A stretch of DNA of 64,000 bases from an uncultured Cellvibrio sp. (lineage in GTDB: Bacteria > Pseudomonadota > Gammaproteobacteria > Pseudomonadales > Cellvibrionaceae), in contig CALFXJ010000035.1 of the NCBI GenBank assembly GCA_937958105.1, positions 19,765 through 83,764 of the forward strand, in the 5' to 3' direction. The translations under genes were made by a program, and so were the position numbers. Every line of letters begins with the position of its first letter. Position 1 is the stretch's first letter. Below are positions 18,036 through 26,844 of this stretch, in pieces. The notes beneath the pieces were generated by a model. It saw only the letters and a list, made by a program, of their open reading frames with translations, was not told the DNA's origin and did no database searches.

Positions 18036-21000
18036 ATGTATCTGAAAAAATTCATCTACGTCAATTGGGGCAACGTGCCGAATACTGAATTTGAGTTCGG
18101 CCCAATCAATTTATTCTCCGGCGGCAACGGGTCCGGCAAAACCACCGCTGCAGATGCTGTGCAGACGATCATGACCGCTGCCCACGACAATCTGTTTCAC
18201 TTTAACCCGGGGCAGGACGAATCCAGCCAGCGCGGTCGCGGGGGAAAGCAGGTGCGCACGCTTGCGTCCTATGTGCTCGGATGCGATGACGGTGCCTACG
18301 CGCGACCTCACGGTTGCGATGGTTATCTGGCAGCAGTTTTTTATCCGACCCAGGGCGAAGCCAGCGAGCCATTTACGGCACTGATGGGTATGCGAGCCGT
18401 CATTGAGGGGGCGGGGCAACAACGGGTGGCGCGTCTTGAAGAAACGCAATTTTTTATTCTGCCTGATGTAATCCTCAACCTGAGCGATTTGCTGAAAGAA
18501 GACAAAGCTGGCCGTTATGTCCAGCCGCTGGACAAGGTTTATGCCAGCCTGCGTCGTCAGTTCGGCAGTGATCAGGTAGAGAAATACGATAAGAAAAAAG
18601 CCTACCTGTGCCGGCTCTATGGCATCCTGCGCGGCAGTAAAAAAGATGCGGTGTCAGAGCGCGAGGCCATGAATGCTGCACGGGCCTTCTCCCGCTTTAT
18701 GGCTTATAAGCCGATTAAAGGCATTGATGAATTTGTTGCAACAGAAGTGCTGGAGTATCGCGATCTGGGCGAAGCCATACGCAACGTCTCAGCGATGCTT
18801 AAACGTATTCACACCATGGAGTCTGACGCGCGGCAATTGCGCGAGGCGATTGCCCGTATGGCTGCAGGGCGTGATACTGCCGATAGTTTTATTGCCAACT
18901 GGCTTGAACAACAGGTGGTGCACTACAGCCTGGCACGCCGGCGTTACAACGACAGTCAGGCCCGGTATCTGAAGGAAAAACAACAGCAACAGGCACTGCG
19001 CGAACAGCTGGCTGCCAACGAACAGTCGCTGTTACTGTGCGAGCAACGTCGCGAAGAACTGAATCAGCAGATTCTCGATGTGAACGCCCGGCGTCTGGGG
19101 ATTCCAGCGCTGCGTGACAAGGATCAGCTGCTGTCCGATAAAAAGCAGCTGGAGCAGCAGATCCATCACAGTGTACCTGATCTGCTGAAGCAGGATCAGC
19201 AGCTGCAATTCAATCATCAGGCGGCACAGCAGATTGTTCATGCGCTGCGACAGACCTCCATCAGCCTCGAAATCCCGGCGTTGGCGGACAAGGCTCTGCA
19301 GAAGCTGACGCGGCAGCTGCTTGATAGTGAATTGAATATTGATTTCCACAGCCTGTTGAATCGCGACTGGATTGACATCACACCCCTTGAAGAAAAACTG
19401 GATGCTGCGCTTCAGCAGCAACAGTTACACAATCAATTAGTGTCCCATTGGTTTGACAGCGTGGAGACACAAGAAAATAACCTGCGCGATCAACTCGCCC
19501 AGGAGCGCGACAAACGTCAGCAGCTCGCGGAGCGTCTGCACCGGCAGGTTGATGCCAAACAGCGTGATATTCATGGGCTGGAATCCAATCAGGTGACTTA
19601 TCCGGCCTTTGTCCGTGCCGCGCTGGAGATGCTAAATCATCAGTGTCCCGAGGCGGATGCACGAGTGTTGTGTGATTATGTAGAGGTCATGGACCGTGAA
19701 TGGCAGTCCGCGATTGAAGGTTACATAGGCGCGGCGCGCTTCGGCATCATCGTTACGCCGGAGTACGAGGCTGAAGCCATCCGCCTGGTGCGCAATATGC
19801 CGGGGCAGGGGAAGAGTGCGCGGGTTATTCAAGGTGAGCGGGCGCGGCGAGATATGGAAAAGCTATCCGGACTGCCGGCAAATTCTATCGTGCAGGTGAT
19901 GAGTTTCAGTCACGCTACCGCCGAGTATTATTTAAAAGCCAGTTACGGCAATGTGGAACGGGTTGCCGATGCCAATGCTTTGCGCAGCACCAGACGCGGC
20001 TTGACCAAAGACGCGATGGGCTCCGGCAATTATGCAATGTTCCGCTGCGATATCCCTGACAGCGAACTGGTATTTGGCCAGGAGGCTCGCGAGCGTGCAT
20101 TGGATGAAAAACGCCGCGAGCTCGAACAGCTGACCCGCGAGTGGCAGGAAGCTACCGATCATGCGAATGAAATCCAGCAGTTGTTGCGGGCGGTGGACAA
20201 GCTCAAGCCGGTTAATTATGCCGATATTCTGCAAACCATGCTGGTGGCACAACGGCGGGTGCAGAATATTGACGAGAAGCTGCAACAGCTGGATCTCAGT
20301 GACTTCGCTGCCCTTGATGACGAGCTGGCGAAACTGCGCGATGCAGACAAAAATCTCGCGGCTGAGCATAAGCAGCTGAATGATGCTAGGGTGGATTGCA
20401 AGGCAAAACTGCATAATGTCGATGACCGCTGCCGTGCGCTGGATGCGGAGCAGGATAAAACCCTGGATATTGTCGATCGTGCTGAGGAAAACCTGCGCGG
20501 CATCGCCGCTCTGTGGCCGGAGTTTGATCCGGAGCAACGCCTGACCCAGGCGGACCACGATTGCACGCTCCACGAGCAGAATTATTACGAACAGCAGCTG
20601 CATACGATTACCGGTGAGCTAAAAAGCCATCTGCATCGCCTGCAGCAGGCCGTGTTGCAACACAATCAGTTCTGTAAAACGGCCGACAGTCTGATGTTCA
20701 ATCTTGACTTCAACGATGACCTCGGACAGAAAAACTTCCGTGAGGTCTGCGAGATCCGCCGTCATTTCGACAAGCTTTACAATCGTGACAAGAACCATAT
20801 TCTTGCCCAGCGTCATGCGGAACTTGAATCCCTTCGCCAGAGTTTTAATAACGCCTTTGTGACCAACCTCTGCCATTCGATTTATCAGGCCATTAACGAT
20901 GGCAAGAAAATTCTCGATGATCTCAACAAGGAGTTGGAGCATCATCGCTTTGGTGCAGATCGCGAGCGTTTTCGGTTTGATTATGACTGGGTGCCGGAAT

Positions 21001-21677
21001 TCAAGGAGTACTGGCAGTTCTTCAAGGCAGTGATTGATAATCCCAGTCTGGGGGATGGCGAAACCCTGTTTGAAATGAAGCTGGAACCCAAGCATCAGCA
21101 GGTGCGCGAGCGCCTGATGAATATGCTGCTGGACGAAGATGAGCAAAAAGCGCTGCGGGAGTTAACCCGCATTGCCGACTACCGCAATTACCGCCGTTAC
21201 GAAATCTATAAAGAACCGGAAGGCAAACAGCCCATTCCACTGAGTCAATACGGTACCGGCTCCGGTGGACAGCTGGAGACACCAGCCTACATTATTCGCA
21301 GCGCAGCGATTACCTCGGCGTTCCGTTTCAATGAAGGCAACAGTCATTTGCGCATGGTGCTGGTGGATGAAGCCTTCTCCAAGATGGACGAACACCGTTC
21401 CCGTGAGGTCATTAATTACCTGACGGAAAGTCTCGGTCTTCAATTGCTGTTCATCATGCCCAGCAGTAAATCCGGTCCCTTCATGGATTTAATCTCCAAT
21501 CAGTTTGTTTTCAGTAAATGCCCCACGGCAGAATCCGTCGGCGAATTGAAAAGCCGGGTGGTGCTGGATCGCCAGCAATGCGCACCGGAAAAAATCAAGA
21601 AACTGATGGAAAACCACCGCCGGACCATCCGCCAGCAGGCAGCGCTGGATTTTATGCTGGAAGTGGAGGCTGATTGA
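18036..21677 (+). CDS. jetC: Wadjet SMC-like ATPase JetC / MksB
   Basis: JetC is the SMC motor that extrudes DNA loops in the Wadjet complex. The 1213-residue product has an N-terminal head with Walker A FSGGNGSGKTTAADA (about residues 28–42), two long coiled-coil arms (for example from 300 to 380 and 680 to 900) around a hinge near 530–640, and a C-terminal head with signature YGTGSGGQLETP (about 1071) and Walker B MVLVDEAFSKMDEH (about 1108–1120). GGA precedes ATG 18036. It shares the locus with canonical smc 12 kb away, so the window encodes two distinct SMC machines. The stop overlaps the jetD start by one base. Confidence 0.93.
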   Translation: MYLKKFIYVNWGNVPNTEFEFGPINLFSGGNGSGKTTAADAVQTIMTAAHDNLFHFNPGQDESSQRGRGGKQVRTLASYVLGCDDGAYARPHGCDGYLAAVFYPTQGEASEPFTALMGMRAVIEGAGQQRVARLEETQFFILPDVILNLSDLLKEDKAGRYVQPLDKVYASLRRQFGSDQVEKYDKKKAYLCRLYGILRGSKKDAVSEREAMNAARAFSRFMAYKPIKGIDEFVATEVLEYRDLGEAIRNVSAMLKRIHTMESDARQLREAIARMAAGRDTADSFIANWLEQQVVHYSLARRRYNDSQARYLKEKQQQQALREQLAANEQSLLLCEQRREELNQQILDVNARRLGIPALRDKDQLLSDKKQLEQQIHHSVPDLLKQDQQLQFNHQAAQQIVHALRQTSISLEIPALADKALQKLTRQLLDSELNIDFHSLLNRDWIDITPLEEKLDAALQQQQLHNQLVSHWFDSVETQENNLRDQLAQERDKRQQLAERLHRQVDAKQRDIHGLESNQVTYPAFVRAALEMLNHQCPEADARVLCDYVEVMDREWQSAIEGYIGAARFGIIVTPEYEAEAIRLVRNMPGQGKSARVIQGERARRDMEKLSGLPANSIVQVMSFSHATAEYYLKASYGNVERVADANALRSTRRGLTKDAMGSGNYAMFRCDIPDSELVFGQEARERALDEKRRELEQLTREWQEATDHANEIQQLLRAVDKLKPVNYADILQTMLVAQRRVQNIDEKLQQLDLSDFAALDDELAKLRDADKNLAAEHKQLNDARVDCKAKLHNVDDRCRALDAEQDKTLDIVDRAEENLRGIAALWPEFDPEQRLTQADHDCTLHEQNYYEQQLHTITGELKSHLHRLQQAVLQHNQFCKTADSLMFNLDFNDDLGQKNFREVCEIRRHFDKLYNRDKNHILAQRHAELESLRQSFNNAFVTNLCHSIYQAINDGKKILDDLNKELEHHRFGADRERFRFDYDWVPEFKEYWQFFKAVIDNPSLGDGETLFEMKLEPKHQQVRERLMNMLLDEDEQKALRELTRIADYRNYRRYEIYKEPEGKQPIPLSQYGTGSGGQLETPAYIIRSAAITSAFRFNEGNSHLRMVLVDEAFSKMDEHRSREVINYLTESLGLQLLFIMPSSKSGPFMDLISNQFVFSKCPTAESVGELKSRVVLDRQQCAPEKIKKLMENHRRTIRQQAALDFMLEVEAD

Positions 21678-22897
21678 TGCAGCCTCCGGTCTGGTTTAGT
21701 GATGCATCTGCTGTTCCCGTTGTGGAGCTGTTGCGATGGTTTGTTATACAGCTGAATAAAATAGAGCAACAGAAACGCCAAAAAAACCTTTCTAGGAAAC
21801 TGAATTCTCGAAATTTTCCTGCTCTTTTCAACTATATTCACGCCGATGAAATTGACTTTATCAAAGAGGCTTTATATGAGCTGGCAAAGCCACCTTACGA
21901 GATCTGGAACATTTCTGTCTCGCGTGATGAACAACTGACTGTTGTATTGAATTTTGAAGCTGAAGCCACGCTGCGGGCTTGGCTGGGCATGCCTCGGGTT
22001 GATCCATTTCAGCAAGCCTGGATAGAAGCTATCGACAACTGGAAAATTTCGCCTGAGTTCGACATCCAGCCGTTAAAACTATCTGCTTATCCAGGAATAT
22101 ACCCTCCTGCCGCGTTGTTGAATGCGCTGTCCTGTCTCAACAAAGAACTGCAAGAAGGAGCAATAGAGCTCATTACCTGGCGTCGATTGAGTGCTCGCTT
22201 CTTCTTTGGTGATTCCAAATACCTGGAGTCTGTTGCGCGACAACAATGGTTGTTAAGCCTGTTTCCTCGTCTTCTTTCACAGATAGAAAGTCGAGCATTA
22301 TTGCTCAACGCTTTCTTAGTCGAAAAACCCGCAGGTATCTTGCTGGTTGAAAACCAGGATACCTTTTGCTGGTTGATGAAAATCCAAACTGAAGTGGAAT
22401 GCCTGCAAAACCTGCATCTTGTTTACAGTCAAGGTTTTATGGGGAGTGCTCACAGAAGTCGCGACGTCAACGCGGTTCGCTTTATGTATCATGGAAGCCT
22501 TAAGAGCCGGGAGGAATTTCACACGCAATGGCTCCGTGAGGGTGAAATGATCCTACCGTTATATTTCTGGGGCGATCTTGATTTCGCGGGCATGACGATT
22601 CTTAAATCCTTGCGTCAGGTGTTTCCTTCGACGACAGCGTGGGTGCCCGGCTATCGACCCATGGTTCAATCCTTGCTGAACGGAACAGGTCACTTGCCTG
22701 ATCAGGCAAATAAGCTAGCGCAGTCAGTTATCGACTCATGTGGTTGTCGCTACGCTGACAGCATTTTGATTCCCGCACTGAGCAAAACCGGGCGATGTCT
22801 TGATCAGGAGTGGGTAAGCTGCCAGCTGTTAGCCGCCTACAAGCCATCCGATCAGTTATCTGAAAGTAGTACCGCTTGTTTCTCCGATAATTTTTAG
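21677..22897 (+). CDS. jetD: Wadjet nuclease subunit JetD / MksG (Toprim)
   Basis: JetD is the dimeric Toprim-type nuclease that cuts DNA after JetABC has extruded a small circle. From ATG 21677 (GGAGG eight bases upstream; stop/start overlap TGATG) the product has 406 residues. The Toprim core shows a glutamate in GILLVENQDTFCWL (about residue 223) and the aspartate motif FWGDLDFAGMTILK (about 296–309), as in DUF2220-type JetD. Composition is odd: lines I counted in this gene are about 40–45 % G+C against about 58 % in jetC and in the following ATPase gene, and codons are more A/T-ended. That suggests separate acquisition or replacement of the nuclease gene. Confidence 0.9.
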   Translation: MQPPVWFSDASAVPVVELLRWFVIQLNKIEQQKRQKNLSRKLNSRNFPALFNYIHADEIDFIKEALYELAKPPYEIWNISVSRDEQLTVVLNFEAEATLRAWLGMPRVDPFQQAWIEAIDNWKISPEFDIQPLKLSAYPGIYPPAALLNALSCLNKELQEGAIELITWRRLSARFFFGDSKYLESVARQQWLLSLFPRLLSQIESRALLLNAFLVEKPAGILLVENQDTFCWLMKIQTEVECLQNLHLVYSQGFMGSAHRSRDVNAVRFMYHGSLKSREEFHTQWLREGEMILPLYFWGDLDFAGMTILKSLRQVFPSTTAWVPGYRPMVQSLLNGTGHLPDQANKLAQSVIDSCGCRYADSILIPALSKTGRCLDQEWVSCQLLAAYKPSDQLSESSTACFSDNF

Positions 22898-22946
22898 TTC
22901 ACTATAGCCATTGCGATTCAAACCCTCTTAAAAGTCAGGAGTTACT

Positions 22947-23813
22947 GTGACTCAATTTGATCAGCTTATCAGCCGCCTTGAACGTTTGATTGACCGTGTG
23001 GAAGCTGTGCTCCCATCAGCGCCGCCACAGCCCGACTGGAGTGCCAGCGCATTTCGTTGGCGCCAGCCGGCTAATGGGATGGGCTACCTGCAGGCGGTCA
23101 GGAATCCGCACCGGGTGGCATTGGATTCGCTGCAAAACGTGGATCGTCAGAAAGACGCTATCCTGCGGAATACGGCGCAGTTTGTTGCGGGGCACGCCGC
23201 TAATAATGTCCTGCTTACCGGTGCGCGAGGTACGGGAAAATCCACGCTAATTAAAGCCTGTTGGAATCACTTTGCGGAGCAGGGCCTTAAACTGATTGAG
23301 GTCGACAAGATAGATCTGCTGCATTTACCGGACATTGTCGACCTGATTGGCGAGCGGCCTGAGCGATTTATTATTTTCTGCGATGATCTTTCATTCGAAG
23401 AGGGGGAGATTACCTATAAAGCGCTGAAGTCTGTGCTGGACGGTTCGATTGCTGCACCGACGCCCAACATTCTGTTTTATGCCACGTCCAATCGTCGCCA
23501 CCTGTTGCCGCAAAAGATGCGCGAGAATCTGGAGGTCAGCTACGAAGACGGAGAAGTCCGGCCCAGTGACAGTGTTGAAGAAAAAGTTTCATTATCCGAG
23601 CGTTTCGGGTTGTGGTTGAGTTTCTATCCATTCACTCAGGACGACTACCTGCTGACTGCTCGTTACTGGGTCGAAAACCTCGGGGGACAGTGGACCGATG
23701 AGACAGAACCCGAAGCGCTGCGCTGGCATATGACTCGCGGCGCACGCAGTGGGCGGGTAGCCTGGCAATTTGCTAAAGATTATGTGGGGCGGCAGTTCAG
23801 CGATAATAAATAG
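22947..23813 (+). CDS. DUF815-type AAA ATPase
   Basis: The 288-residue product starts at GTG 22947 behind AGGAG. It has a helical N-terminal segment, Walker A LTGARGTGKSTLIKAC (about residues 88–103), Walker B RFIIFCDDLSFEEGE (about 138–150), a sensor-like stretch NILFYATSNRRHLLPQKM, and the lid region ENLGGQWTDE. This is the pattern of DUF815 proteins, AAA ATPases related to DnaA/DnaC-type loaders whose cellular role is poorly defined. It lies 49 bases after jetD in the same direction and may share its transcript, but DUF815 genes also occur alone, so a link to Wadjet is inference. Confidence 0.85.
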   Translation: MTQFDQLISRLERLIDRVEAVLPSAPPQPDWSASAFRWRQPANGMGYLQAVRNPHRVALDSLQNVDRQKDAILRNTAQFVAGHAANNVLLTGARGTGKSTLIKACWNHFAEQGLKLIEVDKIDLLHLPDIVDLIGERPERFIIFCDDLSFEEGEITYKALKSVLDGSIAAPTPNILFYATSNRRHLLPQKMRENLEVSYEDGEVRPSDSVEEKVSLSERFGLWLSFYPFTQDDYLLTARYWVENLGGQWTDETEPEALRWHMTRGARSGRVAWQFAKDYVGRQFSDNK

Positions 23814-23842
23814 CTGCAGTAAATAGAGAAGAGAGATGCTCA

Positions 23843-25027
23843 ATGGAATTCGATTTTGATATTCCGGTACCGCGCGAAGGCACTCATTCGGTAAAGTTTG
23901 ATGGGCGTCAGCAGTACTTTGGTACTGCTGAGGTTACACCGATGTGGGTGGCAGATATGGACTTCGCTGTGCCGCCTTGCGTGACGCGTGCATTGCTGGC
24001 ACGCGCTGCTCATCCGGTGTTTGGCTATACGCTGTATCCCGAGAGTCTGTATCAGTCAGTTATCGGCTGGTTTCAGCGTCGTCATCACTGGTCTATCGAG
24101 CGCGACTGGATTGTGATGGCGCCGGGCGTTGTTCCTTCACTTCACGCCTGCTGTCTCGCGTTTGCCGAAGCAGGCGAGGGCGTTATTGTCCAGCCGCCGG
24201 TGTACTTTCCTTTTTTCTCAGCAGTGACGGAAACTAAACGCCAGCTTGTTCTCAATCCGCTGCAATCGATCAATGGCCGCTACGAAATCAACTTAAAGCA
24301 GCTGGAAAATCAGGCCCGGGATGCACGGATACTGATGCTCTGCACACCACATAATCCGGTTGGACGGGTGTGGAGTAAAGCGGAACTGATCAGCGTGCTG
24401 CGCATCGCCAAGGCGCATAACCTCATTGTATTGTCGGACGATATCCACGCGGATCTGGTTTACCCCGGTGTCAGCCATACCATGATCGGAACACTGGAAA
24501 CTGAATTGGGTGAGTTCATTCGTACGAATGTCATTACTGCCGTTGCTCCCAGCAAGACATTCAATATTCCCGGCCTCGGATTATCCTGCCTCATCATGCC
24601 CAACCCGCAACACCGTGAAGCCCTTCAGAAAGTTTTTGAATTGCTGCATGTCAGCAACAACAATCCATTCAGTATTGCAGCCTTTGAGGCCGCGTATAAC
24701 GAAGGGGATGTCTGGCTCGACAGTTTGATGGTATACCTCCAGGAAAATAAGAGACTGGTGCGTGATTTCCTTGCGCAGAACGTCCCTCAAATCCGCTGTG
24801 CCGATCCGGAAGGCACCTACCTGCTGTGGCTGGACTGCTCCGACCTGCAACTGACCGATGCGCAACTCCGTGATTTTTTTATCAAGGACTGCAAAGTGGG
24901 TATGAATCCAGGCATCGTCTTTGGTGAAGAGGGTAAGGGCTTTATGCGAATGAATATCGGCACTACCCGTGCTCGATTATCTGCAGCGCTTGAGTCGATC
25001 AGGGTTGGAATGGCTGCTATTGAGTGA
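23843..25027 (+). CDS. PLP-dependent C–S lyase, PatB/MalY family
   Basis: This 394-residue fold-type I PLP enzyme matches the cystathionine beta-lyase subgroup PatB/MalY: MWVADMDFAVPPCV near the N terminus, the glycine-rich HPVFGYTLYPESL, LMLCTPHNPVGRVW, LSDDIHADLVYPG, and the cofactor lysine in VAPSKTFNIPGLGLS (Lys238). It would cleave C–S bonds of cystathionine or cysteine conjugates. It starts 29 bases after the DUF815 gene. MalY also acts as a regulator in E. coli, but nothing here supports that role. Confidence 0.9.
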   Translation: MEFDFDIPVPREGTHSVKFDGRQQYFGTAEVTPMWVADMDFAVPPCVTRALLARAAHPVFGYTLYPESLYQSVIGWFQRRHHWSIERDWIVMAPGVVPSLHACCLAFAEAGEGVIVQPPVYFPFFSAVTETKRQLVLNPLQSINGRYEINLKQLENQARDARILMLCTPHNPVGRVWSKAELISVLRIAKAHNLIVLSDDIHADLVYPGVSHTMIGTLETELGEFIRTNVITAVAPSKTFNIPGLGLSCLIMPNPQHREALQKVFELLHVSNNNPFSIAAFEAAYNEGDVWLDSLMVYLQENKRLVRDFLAQNVPQIRCADPEGTYLLWLDCSDLQLTDAQLRDFFIKDCKVGMNPGIVFGEEGKGFMRMNIGTTRARLSAALESIRVGMAAIE

Positions 25028-25093
25028 TGTCTTGTTACGGCTTTCCGCCGTGAACCTCATGATGGAATTTCTTTACTAGGAAAAGGATTAACC

Positions 25094-26740
25094 ATGAACA
25101 CATCTCTGTTACAGCGTTTTTATTTTCGCCTGCTTCTTTTGGTCTTTGTCACCCTGTCTACGCCGTTTGCAGATGCTGTGGTGCTGAAGGTTGCCCCGGA
25201 CAAGGCTTTTAAAGAAGGCGAGGGTGTGCATACCCTTCGTCAGGCTCTGGAAAAAGTCGAGGCGGGCGATACGGTAAAACTTGCGCCTGGAGTTTACCAG
25301 TTAAATCTGGGGATGCAGCTGGCGGGAACACCGGAGCAGCCCATAAAGATTATGGGCAGTGGCGAAGCAACCAAGATCGAATTGACTTCCTCTGGTGGCA
25401 AGTACTGTGTTGGCTTTCAGAAGTCGCACTTTATTGAACTGCATGATTTAAGCTTCAGTAACTGCGGTGACATACCGATAGTGCTTAAAGACTCAACTTA
25501 CTTCACGTTCAAAAATATCAGCTTTGTTGGAGGACGTTTCCCCATCTATGCGGACGGCGAGAAAACGCATCATATCTTGCTGGATTCCATTAGCTGGAAT
25601 CAGGACCCGAGTGGTCGCATGTATGGCGAAATCCCCTGGTCCGAATCCCACCACGGGGAGTACGTGCACTTTAACGGCAGCTTGATCTATGGGAAAGGTA
25701 TTGCCGGTAGTGTGATTGTGCGCAACAGTACCATCAAGAATGCATTCAATGGCATTCGTTTGAAAGGTAAAAAAGACAGGATCGGACTAACGAATCTGAA
25801 TGTAGAAATCTATAACAACGTTTTCCAGAATATCAGAGACAATCCGGTTGAGCCGGAGGTTGATGCAACCAACTGGTGGGTCCATCACAACAGAATTCAG
25901 GACGCTCACGCGTACTTCTCCTTCACTAAAGTCGCTGGTGGAGATTGGTATATTTTCAGGAATATCGGTGTCAGCGAGAGAGTCATTACCGGTGAGCATA
26001 CGGGAGGAAAAATTCTTAAATTTGAGGATCACGGTTTTCTACCGACAGGCCCCTTTATCGTCTTTAACAACAGCTGGTTCGGACCCCGGCCGATAGCTAC
26101 TGGTGGACAAAGCCGGAACCTCCAGTACCTCAATAATGCCCATCAATTCGCCGGCAGCATCACCCCGCTCAAAAGCGAAAATTATCACCCGAGTTATCGC
26201 ATCAGGAATAATCTTGTAAACGCAGCGATTGATCTGGAAGATTTGAAGGATTCAAATATTTATCTGGCTGATTTCCAGTTTTTGAATAAAGAAAACCTTC
26301 ATGCAGGTCAGCAGGTGATAGATGCGGGTGTGCCCATTGTGGTTAAGGGCTATACCGTTAAATTTTCCGGCAAAGCGCCGGACATCGGTGCTTACGAAAA
26401 TGACGGAGTTTCAGATTATCCGCCCTTTAAGTTTGATAACAGGGTTTATGAGGAGTATCCGCGTCTGGTTAAGATTGATCGTCACCAGCCCAGCAAATTA
26501 GTGTTATGGAGCTCAGTCGCTCTGACGTCAGACACGGACTTGAAAGCCGAAGCGGTATATCAGGATGGTCGTCGGGTTAAGGTCGCACTTGATGTCGACG
26601 GCCCCCGGGTCATAATTTCGTCGCTGGATTCAGCGATGCTGAAGGAGCTACGGCTCCCGCGCCTGACGGGTATAAATGGCTTGAAGATGTTGGAATGGGG
26701 CGCCGTTGACGGTGATTTTCGAATCATAAATAAACTCTGA
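25094..26740 (+). CDS. Secreted right-handed beta-helix protein
   Basis: The 548-residue product has a signal peptide (LLLLVFVTLSTPFADA) and a long right-handed beta-helix: LRQALEKVEAGDTVKLAPGV opens the helix as in PL6/chondroitinase-B-like lyases, followed by regularly spaced turns rich in N, S and G (for example IELHDLSFSNC, FKNISFVGG, VIVRNSTIKNAFNGIRLKG). A C-terminal beta domain follows residue about 450. The fold suggests a polysaccharide lyase or other carbohydrate-active enzyme, but I cannot identify catalytic residues of a named PL family, so the substrate is unknown. ATG 25094 follows AGGA. Confidence 0.75.
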   Translation: MNTSLLQRFYFRLLLLVFVTLSTPFADAVVLKVAPDKAFKEGEGVHTLRQALEKVEAGDTVKLAPGVYQLNLGMQLAGTPEQPIKIMGSGEATKIELTSSGGKYCVGFQKSHFIELHDLSFSNCGDIPIVLKDSTYFTFKNISFVGGRFPIYADGEKTHHILLDSISWNQDPSGRMYGEIPWSESHHGEYVHFNGSLIYGKGIAGSVIVRNSTIKNAFNGIRLKGKKDRIGLTNLNVEIYNNVFQNIRDNPVEPEVDATNWWVHHNRIQDAHAYFSFTKVAGGDWYIFRNIGVSERVITGEHTGGKILKFEDHGFLPTGPFIVFNNSWFGPRPIATGGQSRNLQYLNNAHQFAGSITPLKSENYHPSYRIRNNLVNAAIDLEDLKDSNIYLADFQFLNKENLHAGQQVIDAGVPIVVKGYTVKFSGKAPDIGAYENDGVSDYPPFKFDNRVYEEYPRLVKIDRHQPSKLVLWSSVALTSDTDLKAEAVYQDGRRVKVALDVDGPRVIISSLDSAMLKELRLPRLTGINGLKMLEWGAVDGDFRIINKL

Positions 26741-26782
26741 TCGAGACTAAGCGGCGCCAGTCGTTCACCTCTGCCGCTTCGC

Positions 26783-26809
26783 TTGACTCTGCTTTAACAG
26801 CGGTATACT
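26783..26809 (+). promoter_or_regulatory. Probable sigma-70 promoter overlapping the LexA box
   Basis: TTGACT at 26783–26788 can serve as the -35 box. Either TATACT at 26804–26809 (15-base spacer) or TACTGT at 26806–26811 (17-base spacer) can serve as the -10 box. Both lie within or next to the LexA palindrome, so repressor binding would block polymerase. Confidence 0.6.
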
Positions 26810-26825
26810 GTATTTGTATACAGTA
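26806..26825 (+). promoter_or_regulatory. LexA box (SOS operator)
   Basis: TACTGTATTTGTATACAGTA is a near-perfect gammaproteobacterial LexA site: CTGT, eight A/T-rich bases, ACAG, with flanking TA on both sides. It lies 20 bases before the start of the radical SAM gene and overlaps the likely -10 region. The pair downstream should be induced by DNA damage. Confidence 0.9.
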
Positions 26826-26844
26826 TATTGTGTTGTGCAAAGTC

